Shown in pieces: positions 28,858 to 39,296 of a DNA stretch of 64,000 bases; within the stretch, counting starts at the first letter, position 1, and each line of letters begins with the position of its first letter. The notes below the pieces were generated by a model that worked only from the letters and a program-made list of their open reading frames with translations, ran no database searches and was not told where the DNA came from. The position numbers and the translations under genes are program-made. The stretch covers positions 1,922,001-1,986,000 of the forward strand of contig NZ_AP014936.1 in the NCBI RefSeq assembly GCF_002355415.1, given 5' to 3'. The DNA is from Sulfurifustis variabilis. Its GTDB lineage: Bacteria; Pseudomonadota; Gammaproteobacteria; Acidiferrobacterales; Sulfurifustaceae.

Positions 28858-29517
28858 ATGGCCAAGCTCATCATCAAGTACAACGACGACGTGGTCGACC
28901 ACGTCGAGCTCCGGCAGGGCGACATGAAGGTCGGCCGCAAGCCGGGTTGCGACATCTTCCTCGACAACCTCGCGGTGAGCGGCGAGCACGCGAACATCTT
29001 TACCATCGGGGAGGATTCGTTCATTCAGGACATGAACAGCACCAACGGGACGTTCATCAACAACAAGCGCGTGACCAAGCATCACCTGCGCAACGGCGAC
29101 ACCATCACTATCGGGAAGCACGCGCTCGTGTACCTCAACGAGTACGCTCGCGCCGCCGAAGCGGCACCGGAGGGCGGCGATTATGCGAAGACCGTGGTGA
29201 TCACCCCACCCCCGGGTCCATCGACCGCGGCGACGGCCAGGTCGGCCGCAACCGAACGTCAGGCAGCCCTGTTCGTACTGAACGGCGTCAACAGCGGCAA
29301 GCGGATCGAACTGACCAAGACCGTCACCAATCTGGGCAAGACGGGTCGTCACGCCGGCACGATCACCCAGACCGAGGGGGGTTACAAGCTGGCCGGGGCC
29401 GGCGATGCCGAGAAGCCGAAACTCAACGGCCGCACGATAGGCGACACGGGCGCGAAGCTGCGCAACGGCGATATCATCGAGGTCGCCGGTACACGCCTGC
29501 AGTTCTACCTGAAGTAG
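28858..29517 (+). CDS. FHA-domain protein, with a second degenerate FHA-like domain
   Basis: 219 residues from ATG at 28858 (a GTG at 28840 is the longer option). First domain about 1-95 with the phosphothreonine-binding residues: G26-R27, S41-G-E-H44, and N60-S-T-N-G-T65. Linker at 100-135 is Ala/Pro/Thr-rich. The second domain (about 140-219) has the same strand pattern (LFVLNGVNSGKRIEL, then LRNGDIIEVAGTRLQF) but LGKTG in place of the GR, and lacks the SxxH motif, so it probably cannot bind phosphothreonine. Downstream of the PP2C gene, presumably recognising targets of the missing kinase. Confidence 0.85.
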   Translation: MAKLIIKYNDDVVDHVELRQGDMKVGRKPGCDIFLDNLAVSGEHANIFTIGEDSFIQDMNSTNGTFINNKRVTKHHLRNGDTITIGKHALVYLNEYARAAEAAPEGGDYAKTVVITPPPGPSTAATARSAATERQAALFVLNGVNSGKRIELTKTVTNLGKTGRHAGTITQTEGGYKLAGAGDAEKPKLNGRTIGDTGAKLRNGDIIEVAGTRLQFYLK

Positions 29518-29535
29518 AGCGTCCGCCCGCCGGCG

Positions 29536-30906
29536 CTACCGCAGGAGCTCCAGCGCCTGCTCGAGCCGGCGCACCCCGATGAGCTCGATGTCCGAATCGG
29601 GCTTCTTGGGCAGATTCGCAGCCGGGAGCAGGACCCGTTTGAAGCCGAGCTTGGCCGCCTCGCGCACGCGCTCCTGACCGCGTGCCACCGGACGGACCTC
29701 GCCCGCCAGACCGACCTCCCCGAACACGACCAGATCCCCCCCGACCGGCCGGTTGCGCAGACTCGAACAGGTCGCGAGGACGATGGCGAGATCCGCGGCC
29801 GTTTCGTGCACGCGCACGCCTCCGACCACGTTGACGAAGACGTCCTGATCGTACGTGGCGATGCCGCCGTGGCGGTGCAGCACCGCGAGCAGCATGGCGA
29901 GCCGGTTGCCGTCCAGCCCGACGCACACGCGCCGCGGGTTCGCGAGATGACTCTCGTCGACGAGCGCCTGCACCTCGACGAGCAGGGGCCGGGTACCCTC
30001 CTGGGTGGCGAGCACCACGCTCCCGGCGACGGCGTCGGCCTGGCGGCTCAGGAACATGGCCGACGGGTTGCCGACCTCGCGGAGACCGCCGTCGGTCATG
30101 ACGAAGACGCCGATCTCGTTGACCGCGCCGAAGCGGTTCTTGATCGCCCGCACGATCCGGAACGGGCTCCCGGTGTCGCCTTCGAAGTAGAGCACGGCGT
30201 CCACCATGTGCTCCAGCACGCGCGGTCCCGCGAGCGTCCCTTCCTTCGTGACGTGCCCCACGAGGAAGAGCGCGGTCCCGGTGCTCTTCGCGTGACGCAC
30301 GAGCTGCGCGGCGGATTCGCGCACCTGGGCGACGCTCCCCGGCGCGGACTGAAGCGCCTCGGTGTAGGCCGTCTGAATGGAGTCGAGCACGATCACCTGC
30401 GGGTGCTCGGCCCGGGCGCAGGCGAGGACGGCCTCGATCCGGTTCTCCGTCAGGAGTTGCACCTGCTCGGCCGGGGTCTGCGCTCCCGCGCCGATCACGC
30501 CCAGGCGTCGGGCGCGGAGCGCAATCTGGTCCGCCGATTCCTCGCCGCTGACGTACAGCACGCGGGCGCCACGTCCTATCCGTGCGAGCGCCTGGATCAG
30601 GAGGGTGGACTTTCCGATGCCCGGATCCCCGCCGAGCAGCACGACGGAGCCGGCAACGAGGCCCCCGCCGAGCACCCGATCGAGCTCGCCGATGCCCGTC
30701 TGCAGGCGCGCGATGCGTTCCGGCTCGATCTCGGACAGGGAATGCGGCGAGGGCGATGCGCCGGCCACGAGCCGGACGCCGCGTGCCGGTGCGACGACCG
30801 TTTCGGTGAGCGTATTCCAGGCCGTGCAGGACGGGCACTGACCGACCCACTTCGGACTCTGTGCCCCGCACTCATTGCAGACGTAAACCGACTTTTCGCG
30901 AGCCAT
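29536..30906 (-). CDS. radA: DNA repair protein RadA (Sms)
   Basis: 456 residues. Four-Cys zinc finger (C10, C13, C24, C27), RecA-like ATPase with Walker A GGDPGIGKST (92-101), the RadA-specific KNRFG motif, and a C-terminal Lon-protease-like domain with EVGLAGEVR. Promotes branch migration in recombination. The open frame extends beyond ATG 30906 into the alr region, but the zinc finger begins right after this ATG. Confidence 0.93.
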   Translation of the reverse strand: MAREKSVYVCNECGAQSPKWVGQCPSCTAWNTLTETVVAPARGVRLVAGASPSPHSLSEIEPERIARLQTGIGELDRVLGGGLVAGSVVLLGGDPGIGKSTLLIQALARIGRGARVLYVSGEESADQIALRARRLGVIGAGAQTPAEQVQLLTENRIEAVLACARAEHPQVIVLDSIQTAYTEALQSAPGSVAQVRESAAQLVRHAKSTGTALFLVGHVTKEGTLAGPRVLEHMVDAVLYFEGDTGSPFRIVRAIKNRFGAVNEIGVFVMTDGGLREVGNPSAMFLSRQADAVAGSVVLATQEGTRPLLVEVQALVDESHLANPRRVCVGLDGNRLAMLLAVLHRHGGIATYDQDVFVNVVGGVRVHETAADLAIVLATCSSLRNRPVGGDLVVFGEVGLAGEVRPVARGQERVREAAKLGFKRVLLPAANLPKKPDSDIELIGVRRLEQALELLR

Positions 30907-30917
30907 GGGGCCGACGG

Positions 30918-32051
30918 TCAGCGCCGCTGTGCCGCGGGATCGGCCGCGTGGGCTGCGGCAGGCGCGCCCTCGTCGACGAGCTCGATCCGCGGGATGCGCT
31001 TGGCGACGTGGCACAACAGCTCGTAGCCGATCGTACCGGCGCCCCCTGCCACTTCCTCGACCGGCAGTCCCGGGCCCCACAGCACGACCGGGTCCCCGAT
31101 CCGGGCCTGCGGCTGGGTGCGTAAATCGAGCGTGATCATGTCCATCGACACGCGCCCGATCAGCGGGACGCGCCTGCCGTTGAGCAGCACGGGGGTCGCA
31201 GGCGGCGCGTGACGCGGATAGCCGTCCCCGTACCCGATTGCCGCCACGCCCACGGGCATCGTCTCCGGGCAACGCCAGTCCCCGCCGTACCCCACCGCCT
31301 CTCCTTTCCGGCGCACGCTGATCGAGATCAGCTCGGTCGCAAGCGTCATCACCGGCCGGAGATCGAGCTCATCGGCGCGGAAACCCATGAGCGGGGAAGC
31401 GCCGTAGAGCATGATGCCCGGGCGCACCCAGTCGAGGTGGCCGGCGGGCCATGCCAGTATGCCGGCCGAGTTGGCGATGCTCTTTTCGAGGCCGAGCCCG
31501 TCGACGAGCTTGAGGAAGCGGTCGATCTGGTCCTGCGTGGTGCCGTCGAACTTGTTGTCCGCGTTGGCGAGATGCGACATCAGCCGCACTTCCGAAACCG
31601 CGGGACAGGTCTTCAGCCGGACGAGCGTTTCGGGCACCTCGTCTGGCGAAAAACCCAGACGGTGCATACCCGTGTCCACTTTCAGCCACACGGGGAGCGG
31701 CGGGAGCCCGGTCGTCGCCTCGAGGATCTGGAGCTGGTGTTCGTGGTGGATCGCCGGCTGGAGCCGGTAGTGCGCGAGGAGCGGCAGCTCATCGGCGCCG
31801 AAGAAGCCCTCGAACAGGCAGATCGGGTGCTCGATGCCCGCCTCGCGCAGCACGATGCCCTCCTCCGCACAGGAGACGCCGAAGGCGTCGACGGCCTCGG
31901 AGAGGGTATGCGCCACCCATTTCAGCCCGTGGCCGTAGGCATTCGCCTTGACCACGGCCATGATCCGGGCGCCGGGCGCGCTTTGGCGCGCCCGCTCGAG
32001 GTTGTGCTTGAGCGCCCGGGCGTCGAGGAAGGCGCGCGCCGGTCGGGTCAT
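30918..32051 (-). CDS. alr: Alanine racemase
   Basis: 377 residues, PLP fold-type III. PLP Lys35 in AVVKANAYGHG, catalytic Tyr in the later GYGDGYPR / IGRVSMDM region. Produces D-Ala for peptidoglycan. Starts with ATG overlapping the dnaB stop as ATGA. The frame is open far upstream but only as a shadow of dnaB. Confidence 0.93.
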   Translation of the reverse strand: MTRPARAFLDARALKHNLERARQSAPGARIMAVVKANAYGHGLKWVAHTLSEAVDAFGVSCAEEGIVLREAGIEHPICLFEGFFGADELPLLAHYRLQPAIHHEHQLQILEATTGLPPLPVWLKVDTGMHRLGFSPDEVPETLVRLKTCPAVSEVRLMSHLANADNKFDGTTQDQIDRFLKLVDGLGLEKSIANSAGILAWPAGHLDWVRPGIMLYGASPLMGFRADELDLRPVMTLATELISISVRRKGEAVGYGGDWRCPETMPVGVAAIGYGDGYPRHAPPATPVLLNGRRVPLIGRVSMDMITLDLRTQPQARIGDPVVLWGPGLPVEEVAGGAGTIGYELLCHVAKRIPRIELVDEGAPAAAHAADPAAQRR

Positions 32052-33406
32052 GCGTAGTCCCGTTCGAATCCGCCGCTGATGTAGTTCTCGAACTTGGTGT
32101 ACTCGCCGAGGAAGGTGAGGGTCACCTTGCCGATCGGGCCGTTGCGCTGCTTGGCGATGATGACCTCGGCAGTGCCCTTGGCCGGGCTGTCCTCGTTGTA
32201 GACCTCGTCGCGGTAGATGAACAGGATCACGTCGGCGTCCTGCTCGATCGCGCCCGACTCGCGCAGATCCGACATGACCGGGCGCTTGTCCGTGCGGTTC
32301 TCGAGACTGCGATTGAGCTGCGACATGGCGATGAGCGGAACGTCGAGCTCCTTCGCCAGGCCCTTGAGCGCCCGGGTGATCTGCGAGATCTCGGTCGCGC
32401 GGTTCTCGGTCGTCTCGGTCGACTGCATGAGCTGGAGGTAGTCCACGATGATGAGCCCGAGACCGTGCTCGCGCTTGATGCGCCGCGCCCGGGCGCGGAG
32501 CTCCATGGGCGTGATGCCGGGGGTGTCGTCGATGAAGATCGGCGCCTCTGAGAGCAGGCTCACCGCAGAAGTGAGTCGCGGCCAGTCCTCGTCGTCGAGC
32601 TTGCCCGTGCGCACCCGATGCGAGTTGATGCGCCCGAGCGAGGCCATCATGCGCATGGCGAGCTGGGTCCCGGGCATTTCGAGGCTGAAAACGGCGACCG
32701 GCACGCGGTGTCCGACGGCGGCGTTCTCGGCGATGTTCATCGCCAGCGTCGTCTTGCCCATGGAGGGCCGGCCCGCGATGATGATCAGGTCCGAGTTCTG
32801 CAGGCCCGAGGTCTTCTCGTCGAGATCGGTGAAGCCGGTCGCGACCCCGGTGACGCTCCCTTGCGTGCGATAAAGCTGGTCGATGCGGTCGACCGTCGCG
32901 CTCAGAATCGACGCGATGGGCTGGTAGCCGGTTCGCGCTCGCCCGCCCATCTCGCTGATGTCGAAGATCCGCTTCTCCGCGAGGTCGAGGAGCTCGCCGG
33001 CGGTGCGCCCGTCCGGGCTGTAAGCAAGCTCGCTGATCTCGGTCGCCGCGTTCACCAGGCTGCGAAGCACCGAGCGCTCGCGCACGATAGCGGCATAGGC
33101 CACGATATTCGCGGCGCTCGGCGTGTTGTTCGCGAGGGCACCGAGGTAGGCAAGCCCGCCGGCGGCTTCGAGCTCGCCCTGGCTCTCCAGGCGCTCGGAA
33201 ACGGTGATCACGTCGGCCGGATTGCTCTCGCCGCACAGGGCCGAGATGGCGTTGAAGATCACCCGATGCTCGCGCCGGTAGAAGTCATCGGCCGAAATCT
33301 TGTCGGCGATGGCGTCCCAGCGCTGGTTGTCGAGGAGCAGACCGCCGAGCACGGACTGCTCGGCGTCGATGGACTGCGGCGGGACCTTGAGCGCGTCAAC
33401 CGCCAT
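32048..33406 (-). CDS. dnaB: Replicative DNA helicase DnaB
   Basis: 452 residues. N-terminal hairpin domain (1-100: DAEQSVLGGLLLDN), linker, and RecA-like C-terminal ATPase with Walker A GRPSMGKTTL (near 205), DYLQLM Walker B, and the arginine-finger segment. No intein. Lies between rplI and alr as in E. coli. DciA (21.4 kb) is its likely loader. Confidence 0.95.
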   Translation of the reverse strand: MAVDALKVPPQSIDAEQSVLGGLLLDNQRWDAIADKISADDFYRREHRVIFNAISALCGESNPADVITVSERLESQGELEAAGGLAYLGALANNTPSAANIVAYAAIVRERSVLRSLVNAATEISELAYSPDGRTAGELLDLAEKRIFDISEMGGRARTGYQPIASILSATVDRIDQLYRTQGSVTGVATGFTDLDEKTSGLQNSDLIIIAGRPSMGKTTLAMNIAENAAVGHRVPVAVFSLEMPGTQLAMRMMASLGRINSHRVRTGKLDDEDWPRLTSAVSLLSEAPIFIDDTPGITPMELRARARRIKREHGLGLIIVDYLQLMQSTETTENRATEISQITRALKGLAKELDVPLIAMSQLNRSLENRTDKRPVMSDLRESGAIEQDADVILFIYRDEVYNEDSPAKGTAEVIIAKQRNGPIGKVTLTFLGEYTKFENYISGGFERDYA

Positions 33407-33495
33407 GAGGGATCCCCTTCGGCAAACGCACCTCCTCCTGGACGGCTATTCGTTGTCCGCCGGCCTGCGTGGGCCGGCGGATCATTATAGTACCG

Positions 33496-33945
33496 TTACG
33501 ATTCTCCGATCACCGAGACGATGATTTTCGTCTCGATTTCCGGGTGCAGTGCGAGCATCACCTCGTGATCGCCGATCGTCTTGAGCGGCCCTTGCGGGAG
33601 CTCAATCTCCGAGCGTTCGACCTCGAAGCCCGCCTGCTCCAGCCCCTCGCCGATGTCGCGATTCGTGACGGAACCATACATCGTTCCGTCTTCGGCGACC
33701 TTACGGACGATCTGGAGCGTGTAGCCGTTCAGCTTCTCGGCCCGGGTGCGCGCCTTCTCCAGCGCGTCGGCCTGGGCGCGTTCGAGCTCGGCACGGCGCG
33801 CTTCGAACTTCGCCTTGTTCTCGGCGGTGGCGGGGACCGCCTTGCCGTAGGGGATGAGATAGTTGCGCGCGAATCCGGGGCGGACCTTCACCTGGTCGCC
33901 CAGGCCGCCGAGATTGCGCATTTTTTCCAGCAGAATGACTTCCAT
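33496..33945 (-). CDS. rplI: 50S ribosomal protein L9
   Basis: 149 residues: N-terminal MEVILLEKMRNLGGLGDQV with the conserved RNA-binding domain, a long central helix and a C-terminal domain. Last of rpsF-rpsR-rplI, 10 bases after rpsR. Confidence 0.97.
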   Translation of the reverse strand: MEVILLEKMRNLGGLGDQVKVRPGFARNYLIPYGKAVPATAENKAKFEARRAELERAQADALEKARTRAEKLNGYTLQIVRKVAEDGTMYGSVTNRDIGEGLEQAGFEVERSEIELPQGPLKTIGDHEVMLALHPEIETKIIVSVIGES

Positions 33946-33955
33946 GCGCCCTCCC

Positions 33956-34180
33956 TCAGTGGCTGTCCGAGTACGGCATCAGCGCGAGGTAGCGCGCGTA
34001 CTTGATGGCGCGCGCGAGCTGACGCTGGTAGCGGGCCTTGGTCCCGGTGTTGCGCGCCGGAATGATCCGGCCGGTCTCGGTGACGAAGGTCTTGAGGATC
34101 GCCAGGTCCTTGTAGTCGACCTCGGCGATGCCCTCGGCGGTGAACCGGCAGTACTTCTTGCGGCGGAAATAGCGTGACAT
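33956..34180 (-). CDS. rpsR: 30S ribosomal protein S18
   Basis: 74 residues with the S18 core ([32 protein letters not shown]). 3 bases after rpsF. The enteric priB gene is absent between them. Confidence 0.97.
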   Translation of the reverse strand: MSRYFRRKKYCRFTAEGIAEVDYKDLAILKTFVTETGRIIPARNTGTKARYQRQLARAIKYARYLALMPYSDSH

Positions 34181-34183
34181 GAA

Positions 34184-34588
34184 TTACTCCTTCACCGTCT
34201 CGGCAACGCGTTCGGTGCTCTCTTCGGAAGCCGGAGCGCCCTCGGGGCGCTCGCTCTTGGCGCCCTCCTCCTTCTCCTTGGCGAGCGGGGAAGGGGCGGT
34301 CACGGCGTTCTTGCGCTTGATCACGAGCGAGCGCAGCACCGCGTCGTTGAACTTGAACGACGACTCGAGCTCGCGCACGGTTTCCAGCGCGCACTCGATG
34401 TTCATGAGCACGTAGTGCGCCTTGTGGATCTTGTTGATGGGGTAGGCGAGCTGGCGCCGTCCCCAGTCCTCGAGCCGGTGGATGCGGCCCTGGTTGGACT
34501 CGATGATGGAACGGTACCGGTCGATCATCGCCGGCACCTGTTCGCTCTGGTCGGGATGGACCAGAAACACGACTTCGTAGTGACGCAT
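34184..34588 (-). CDS. rpsF: 30S ribosomal protein S6
   Basis: 134 residues: [21 protein letters not shown] and the S6 beta-sheet to about residue 95, then a charged, low-complexity, Glu/Lys/Ala/Ser-rich tail of about 35 residues. S6 tails are glutamylated in E. coli; here the tail is long and acidic in itself. Heads the S6-S18-L9 operon. Confidence 0.96.
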   Translation of the reverse strand: MRHYEVVFLVHPDQSEQVPAMIDRYRSIIESNQGRIHRLEDWGRRQLAYPINKIHKAHYVLMNIECALETVRELESSFKFNDAVLRSLVIKRKNAVTAPSPLAKEKEEGAKSERPEGAPASEESTERVAETVKE

Positions 34589-34709
34589 TGGACTCCCCTC
34601 GGGTTAAGCCTCCCGTCGACCCGAAGGGCGCGGTGAGGCAAGGAGCAGCCGCGGACGGGCCGCGGCCAAGAGCGCGGCATTTTAAGCGCCGCACGGGCGA
34701 CAGGCAAGG

Positions 34710-35468
34710 TCACGCCGCCGGGTCGCGGGGGTCACGGCGCTGTCGCACGGCCTCGTACAGGCATACACCGGCGGCGACCGAGACGTTCAGGCTCTCCACG
34801 GCCCCGGCCATCGGGATCCGGATCAGTCGATCGCAATGTTCCCGCGTGAGCCGTCGCAAGCCCTGCCCTTCTCCCCCGAGAACCAGGGCCACCCGCCCCG
34901 TCAGGTCAACCTCGTAGAGCTCGTCCGGCGCGTCCTGGGTGGCGCCGATGAGCCAAAAACCGGCCTCTCGCAGATCGCGCATGGCGCGCGCGAGGTTCAC
35001 GACCTGGAACAACTTCACGCTCTCGGCAGCCCCGCTGGCCGCGCGCCGCGCCACCGCGCTGACCGGAGCGGCACGGTCGCGGGGCAGGACGACCCCGGCG
35101 CAGCCCGCCGCATCCGCGACGCGCAGGCAGGCGCCGAGGTTGTGCGGATCCTGGACGCCGTCCAGGACGAGCATCAGCGCCGGTCCTCGAAGACCTGCGA
35201 CATACGCCGCGAGCCCCGCCTCCCCCGCTGCGGGCGCGAGCCGCACCCGAGCGACCGCACCCTGGTGGCGCAGCCCGCGCGCCATCTCGTCGAGCTTCGC
35301 GCGGGGCACCCGGTGAAACTTCACTCCCGCGTCCCGGGCAGCGTCGAGCACCCCCTGGACCCGCTTGTCGATACGCTCCTCGTTGACCCACACCCCGGAT
35401 ATCCGTTCGGGCCGCTGCCTGAGCGCGGTCAGCACGGCGTGCAGCCCGACGATGAAGTCCTCGGACAC
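34710..35468 (-). CDS. rlmB: 23S rRNA (guanosine-2'-O)-methyltransferase RlmB
   Basis: 252 residues, SpoU/TrmH family: N-terminal substrate-binding domain (FIVGLHAVLTAL) and C-terminal knot with LVLDGVQDPHNLGACLRVADAAG, LVLGGEGQGLRRLT and IPMAGAVESLNVSVAAG. Methylates G2251. Two bases after rnr, translationally coupled in practice. Confidence 0.92.
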   Translation of the reverse strand: MSEDFIVGLHAVLTALRQRPERISGVWVNEERIDKRVQGVLDAARDAGVKFHRVPRAKLDEMARGLRHQGAVARVRLAPAAGEAGLAAYVAGLRGPALMLVLDGVQDPHNLGACLRVADAAGCAGVVLPRDRAAPVSAVARRAASGAAESVKLFQVVNLARAMRDLREAGFWLIGATQDAPDELYEVDLTGRVALVLGGEGQGLRRLTREHCDRLIRIPMAGAVESLNVSVAAGVCLYEAVRQRRDPRDPAA

Positions 35469-35470
35469 GT

Positions 35471-37726
35471 TCAGCGCCGCCGACGCCGCGGCCGCGACGT
35501 CTTGCCGCTTCGGGAACGTCCGCGGCGCAGGTTCGCCCGCGCGCCCGTCGCCGGCCCGGAGACGGCCGGCTCGAAGTCGATCCGCGCTTCGTCGAGGTCG
35601 ACCCGTACGACCTTGACCCGTATCGGATCGCCGAGCCGGTATACCTTGTGCGTGCGCTCTCCGATGAGACGGTGCTTCGCCGCGTCGAAGTGGTAGTAAT
35701 CGTTCCCGAGCGCCGTGATATGTATCAGGCCATCGACGTAGACCTCGCTCAGCTCAACGAAGACGCCGAAGTTCGTCACGCCGCTGATGATGCCCTCGAA
35801 CTCCTCGCCGATGCGGTCCATCATGAACTCCGCCTTGAGCCAGCGGATCACGTCGCGGGTCGCCTCGTCGGCGCGCCGCTCGGTCAGCGAGCAGTGCTCC
35901 CCCTGTTTGCGCGCGAGCTCGAGCGAGACGGGGTGCGGACGGCGGTGCAGGATGTCCTTGATCGCCCGGTGCACGAGCAGGTCCGGGTAGCGCCGGATCG
36001 GCGAGGTGAAGTGCGTGTAGTGCGGGTAGCCGAGCGCGAAGTGTCCGATGTTGTCGGGGCTGTAGATCGCCTGGCTCAGGCTCCGGAGCATCACCGTCTG
36101 CACCAGCCGCGCGTCCGGCCGCTTCGACAGGCCGGCGAGGAGCTTGGCGTAGTGCTGCGGCTCGGGCGAGTCGCCGCCGCCGAGCGAAAGCCCGAGCTCG
36201 AACAGGAATTCGCGAAGCTCGGCGAGCTTGTCGGAGGTCGGGCCCTCGTGTATGCGATAAGGCGCCGCGATCCTGTGCTTCTTGAGGAGCTCCGCCGCGC
36301 AGACGTTCGCCGCGAGCATGCACTCCTCGATCAGACGATGCGCGTCGTTGCGCTCCAGCGGCACGATGCGCTCGATCTTGCGCTTCGAATCGTAGAGGAT
36401 CTTCGTCTCCGGCAGCTCGAAATCCACGGCGCCACGCTTGAAACGGGCGGCATGCAGCGCCTTGTAGAGCGCGTAGAGGTGCTCGAGGTGCGGAACGAGC
36501 GGCGCGTGCTCGCGCAGCAGCGCGGCGTCGCGCTTGACGAGCATGTCCGCAACCTTCGTGTAGGTCAGCCGCGCCGCCGAGCGCATGACCCCCTGGAAAA
36601 AGCGGTAGTCGCGAATCACACCGCGGTTCGTGATGAACATCTCACAGGCCATGCACAGCCGATCGACCCGCGGATTCAGGGAGCAGAGGACATTGGACAG
36701 CACCTCCGGCAGCATCGGGATGACGCGATTGGGGAAGTACACCGAGTTGCCGCGCTCGTAGGCCTCGCGATCGAGCGCGCTGCCCGGGTGCACGTAATGC
36801 GCGACATCGGCGATGGCGACGATCAGGCGCCAACCCTTGCCGTCCGGCTCGCAATAGACCGCGTCGTCGAAGTCCCGCGCATCCTCACCGTCGATCGTCA
36901 CCAGCGGCACGGCGCGGAGGTCCTCGCGACCGGCGTATGCCTCGCTCGGCACCTCCGCGGCGAAGCGACCCGCGGCGTCCAGCACCTCAGGCGGCCATTC
37001 GTGCGGGATTTCGTGCGCACGAATGGCGATTTCGATCTCCATGCCCGGTGCCATGTGCTCGCCGATGACCTCCACCACGCGCCCGACCGGCCCGGTGCGC
37101 CGGGTGGGCGGCTGCACGATCTGGGCGACGACGATCTGCGCGTCGCGCGCCCCGCCCTCCTCGCCGCGCGGAATCGCGATTTCGTGTGCGATGCGCTTGT
37201 CGGCGGAGACGACGAAACCGAGACCCTCGGCCGCGACATAGCGGCCGACGACTGTCTTGTGCAGCCGTTCGATCACCTCAACGACCGCACCTTCGCGCCG
37301 GCCACGCCGGTCCACTCCCGTCACGCGCGCGAGTACCCGGTCGCCGTGCATCACCGCACGCATCTCGCGCGGCGGCAGGAACAGGTCCTCGCCGCCCTCC
37401 TCGGGTATCAGGAAACCGAATCCGTCCGGATGTCCGGTGACGCGCCCGCGCACCATGTCCATCTTCTGCGGCAGCCCGTACAGGCCGCGCCGGTTTTTCA
37501 GGAGCTGTCCGTCACGCTCCATCGCGCGCAGCCGCCGGCCGAAGGCGTCGCGATCGCGGTCACCCTCGACCGCGAGCGCCTCCGCGATGGCCTCGAAGGT
37601 AAGTGGCTCGCCCCGCTCACTCAGGAGCGCGAGCACCGCCTCGCGGCTCGGCACCGGAAACTCGTAGCGGCCGGCTTCGCGCTCGGCCATGGGATCGCTT
37701 GAAGGTGACTTGTCGCGCGTTGACAT
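35471..37726 (-). CDS. rnr: Ribonuclease R
   Basis: 751 residues: an N-terminal winged-helix region, two cold-shock domains, the RNB catalytic domain with TIDGEDARDFDDAVY (metal Asp cluster, about 270-285), an S1 domain near 640-720 and a short Arg-rich tail. 3'-5' exonuclease for structured RNA. Same gene order as enterics (rnr-rlmB). ATG start. Confidence 0.93.
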   Translation of the reverse strand: MSTRDKSPSSDPMAEREAGRYEFPVPSREAVLALLSERGEPLTFEAIAEALAVEGDRDRDAFGRRLRAMERDGQLLKNRRGLYGLPQKMDMVRGRVTGHPDGFGFLIPEEGGEDLFLPPREMRAVMHGDRVLARVTGVDRRGRREGAVVEVIERLHKTVVGRYVAAEGLGFVVSADKRIAHEIAIPRGEEGGARDAQIVVAQIVQPPTRRTGPVGRVVEVIGEHMAPGMEIEIAIRAHEIPHEWPPEVLDAAGRFAAEVPSEAYAGREDLRAVPLVTIDGEDARDFDDAVYCEPDGKGWRLIVAIADVAHYVHPGSALDREAYERGNSVYFPNRVIPMLPEVLSNVLCSLNPRVDRLCMACEMFITNRGVIRDYRFFQGVMRSAARLTYTKVADMLVKRDAALLREHAPLVPHLEHLYALYKALHAARFKRGAVDFELPETKILYDSKRKIERIVPLERNDAHRLIEECMLAANVCAAELLKKHRIAAPYRIHEGPTSDKLAELREFLFELGLSLGGGDSPEPQHYAKLLAGLSKRPDARLVQTVMLRSLSQAIYSPDNIGHFALGYPHYTHFTSPIRRYPDLLVHRAIKDILHRRPHPVSLELARKQGEHCSLTERRADEATRDVIRWLKAEFMMDRIGEEFEGIISGVTNFGVFVELSEVYVDGLIHITALGNDYYHFDAAKHRLIGERTHKVYRLGDPIRVKVVRVDLDEARIDFEPAVSGPATGARANLRRGRSRSGKTSRPRRRRR

Positions 37727-37769
37727 GAATGAGAGGTCTCAGTAGAGTGCGCCGTCCTGCCGGGTGCCG

Positions 37770-37775
37770 TATAAT
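37770..37775 (+). promoter_or_regulatory. -10 element of tRNA-Leu
   Basis: Perfect TATAAT with the tRNA 13 bases after its end (37789). The -35 at the right distance is weak (GTGCGC region); there is no TGn extension. Promoter call depends on this hexamer and position. Confidence 0.55.
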
Positions 37776-37788
37776 TTCGCGGTTCCGT

Positions 37789-37873
37789 GCCGAGGTGGCG
37801 GAATTGGTAGACGCGCTAGATTCAGGTTCTAGTGGGGAAACCCGTGGAGGTTCAAGTCCTCTCCTCGGTACCA
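37789..37873 (+). tRNA. tRNA-Leu (CAG)
   Basis: 85 nt, class II tRNA. The acceptor GCCGAGG pairs with CCTCGGT (one G-U at the outer pair), CCA encoded at 37871-37873. Anticodon loop TTCAGGT gives CAG, on a CTAGA/TCTAG stem. The long variable arm TGGGGAAACCCG and T-loop GTTCAAGTC are present. It is on the plus strand inside a 19-kb minus-strand block. Confidence 0.93.
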
Positions 37874-37934
37874 ACACATAAGTACCACGCAAGTAGCAGC
37901 CGGCGACAGTCCCTGTCTGTGTCCGTTCACCGGC

Positions 37935-39239
<1,305 letters not shown>

Positions 39240-39296
39240 TCAGCATTCAGCTTCGTGCGGTCCCGGCGGCTCCGCCGACCCGCACGACGGACGGCT

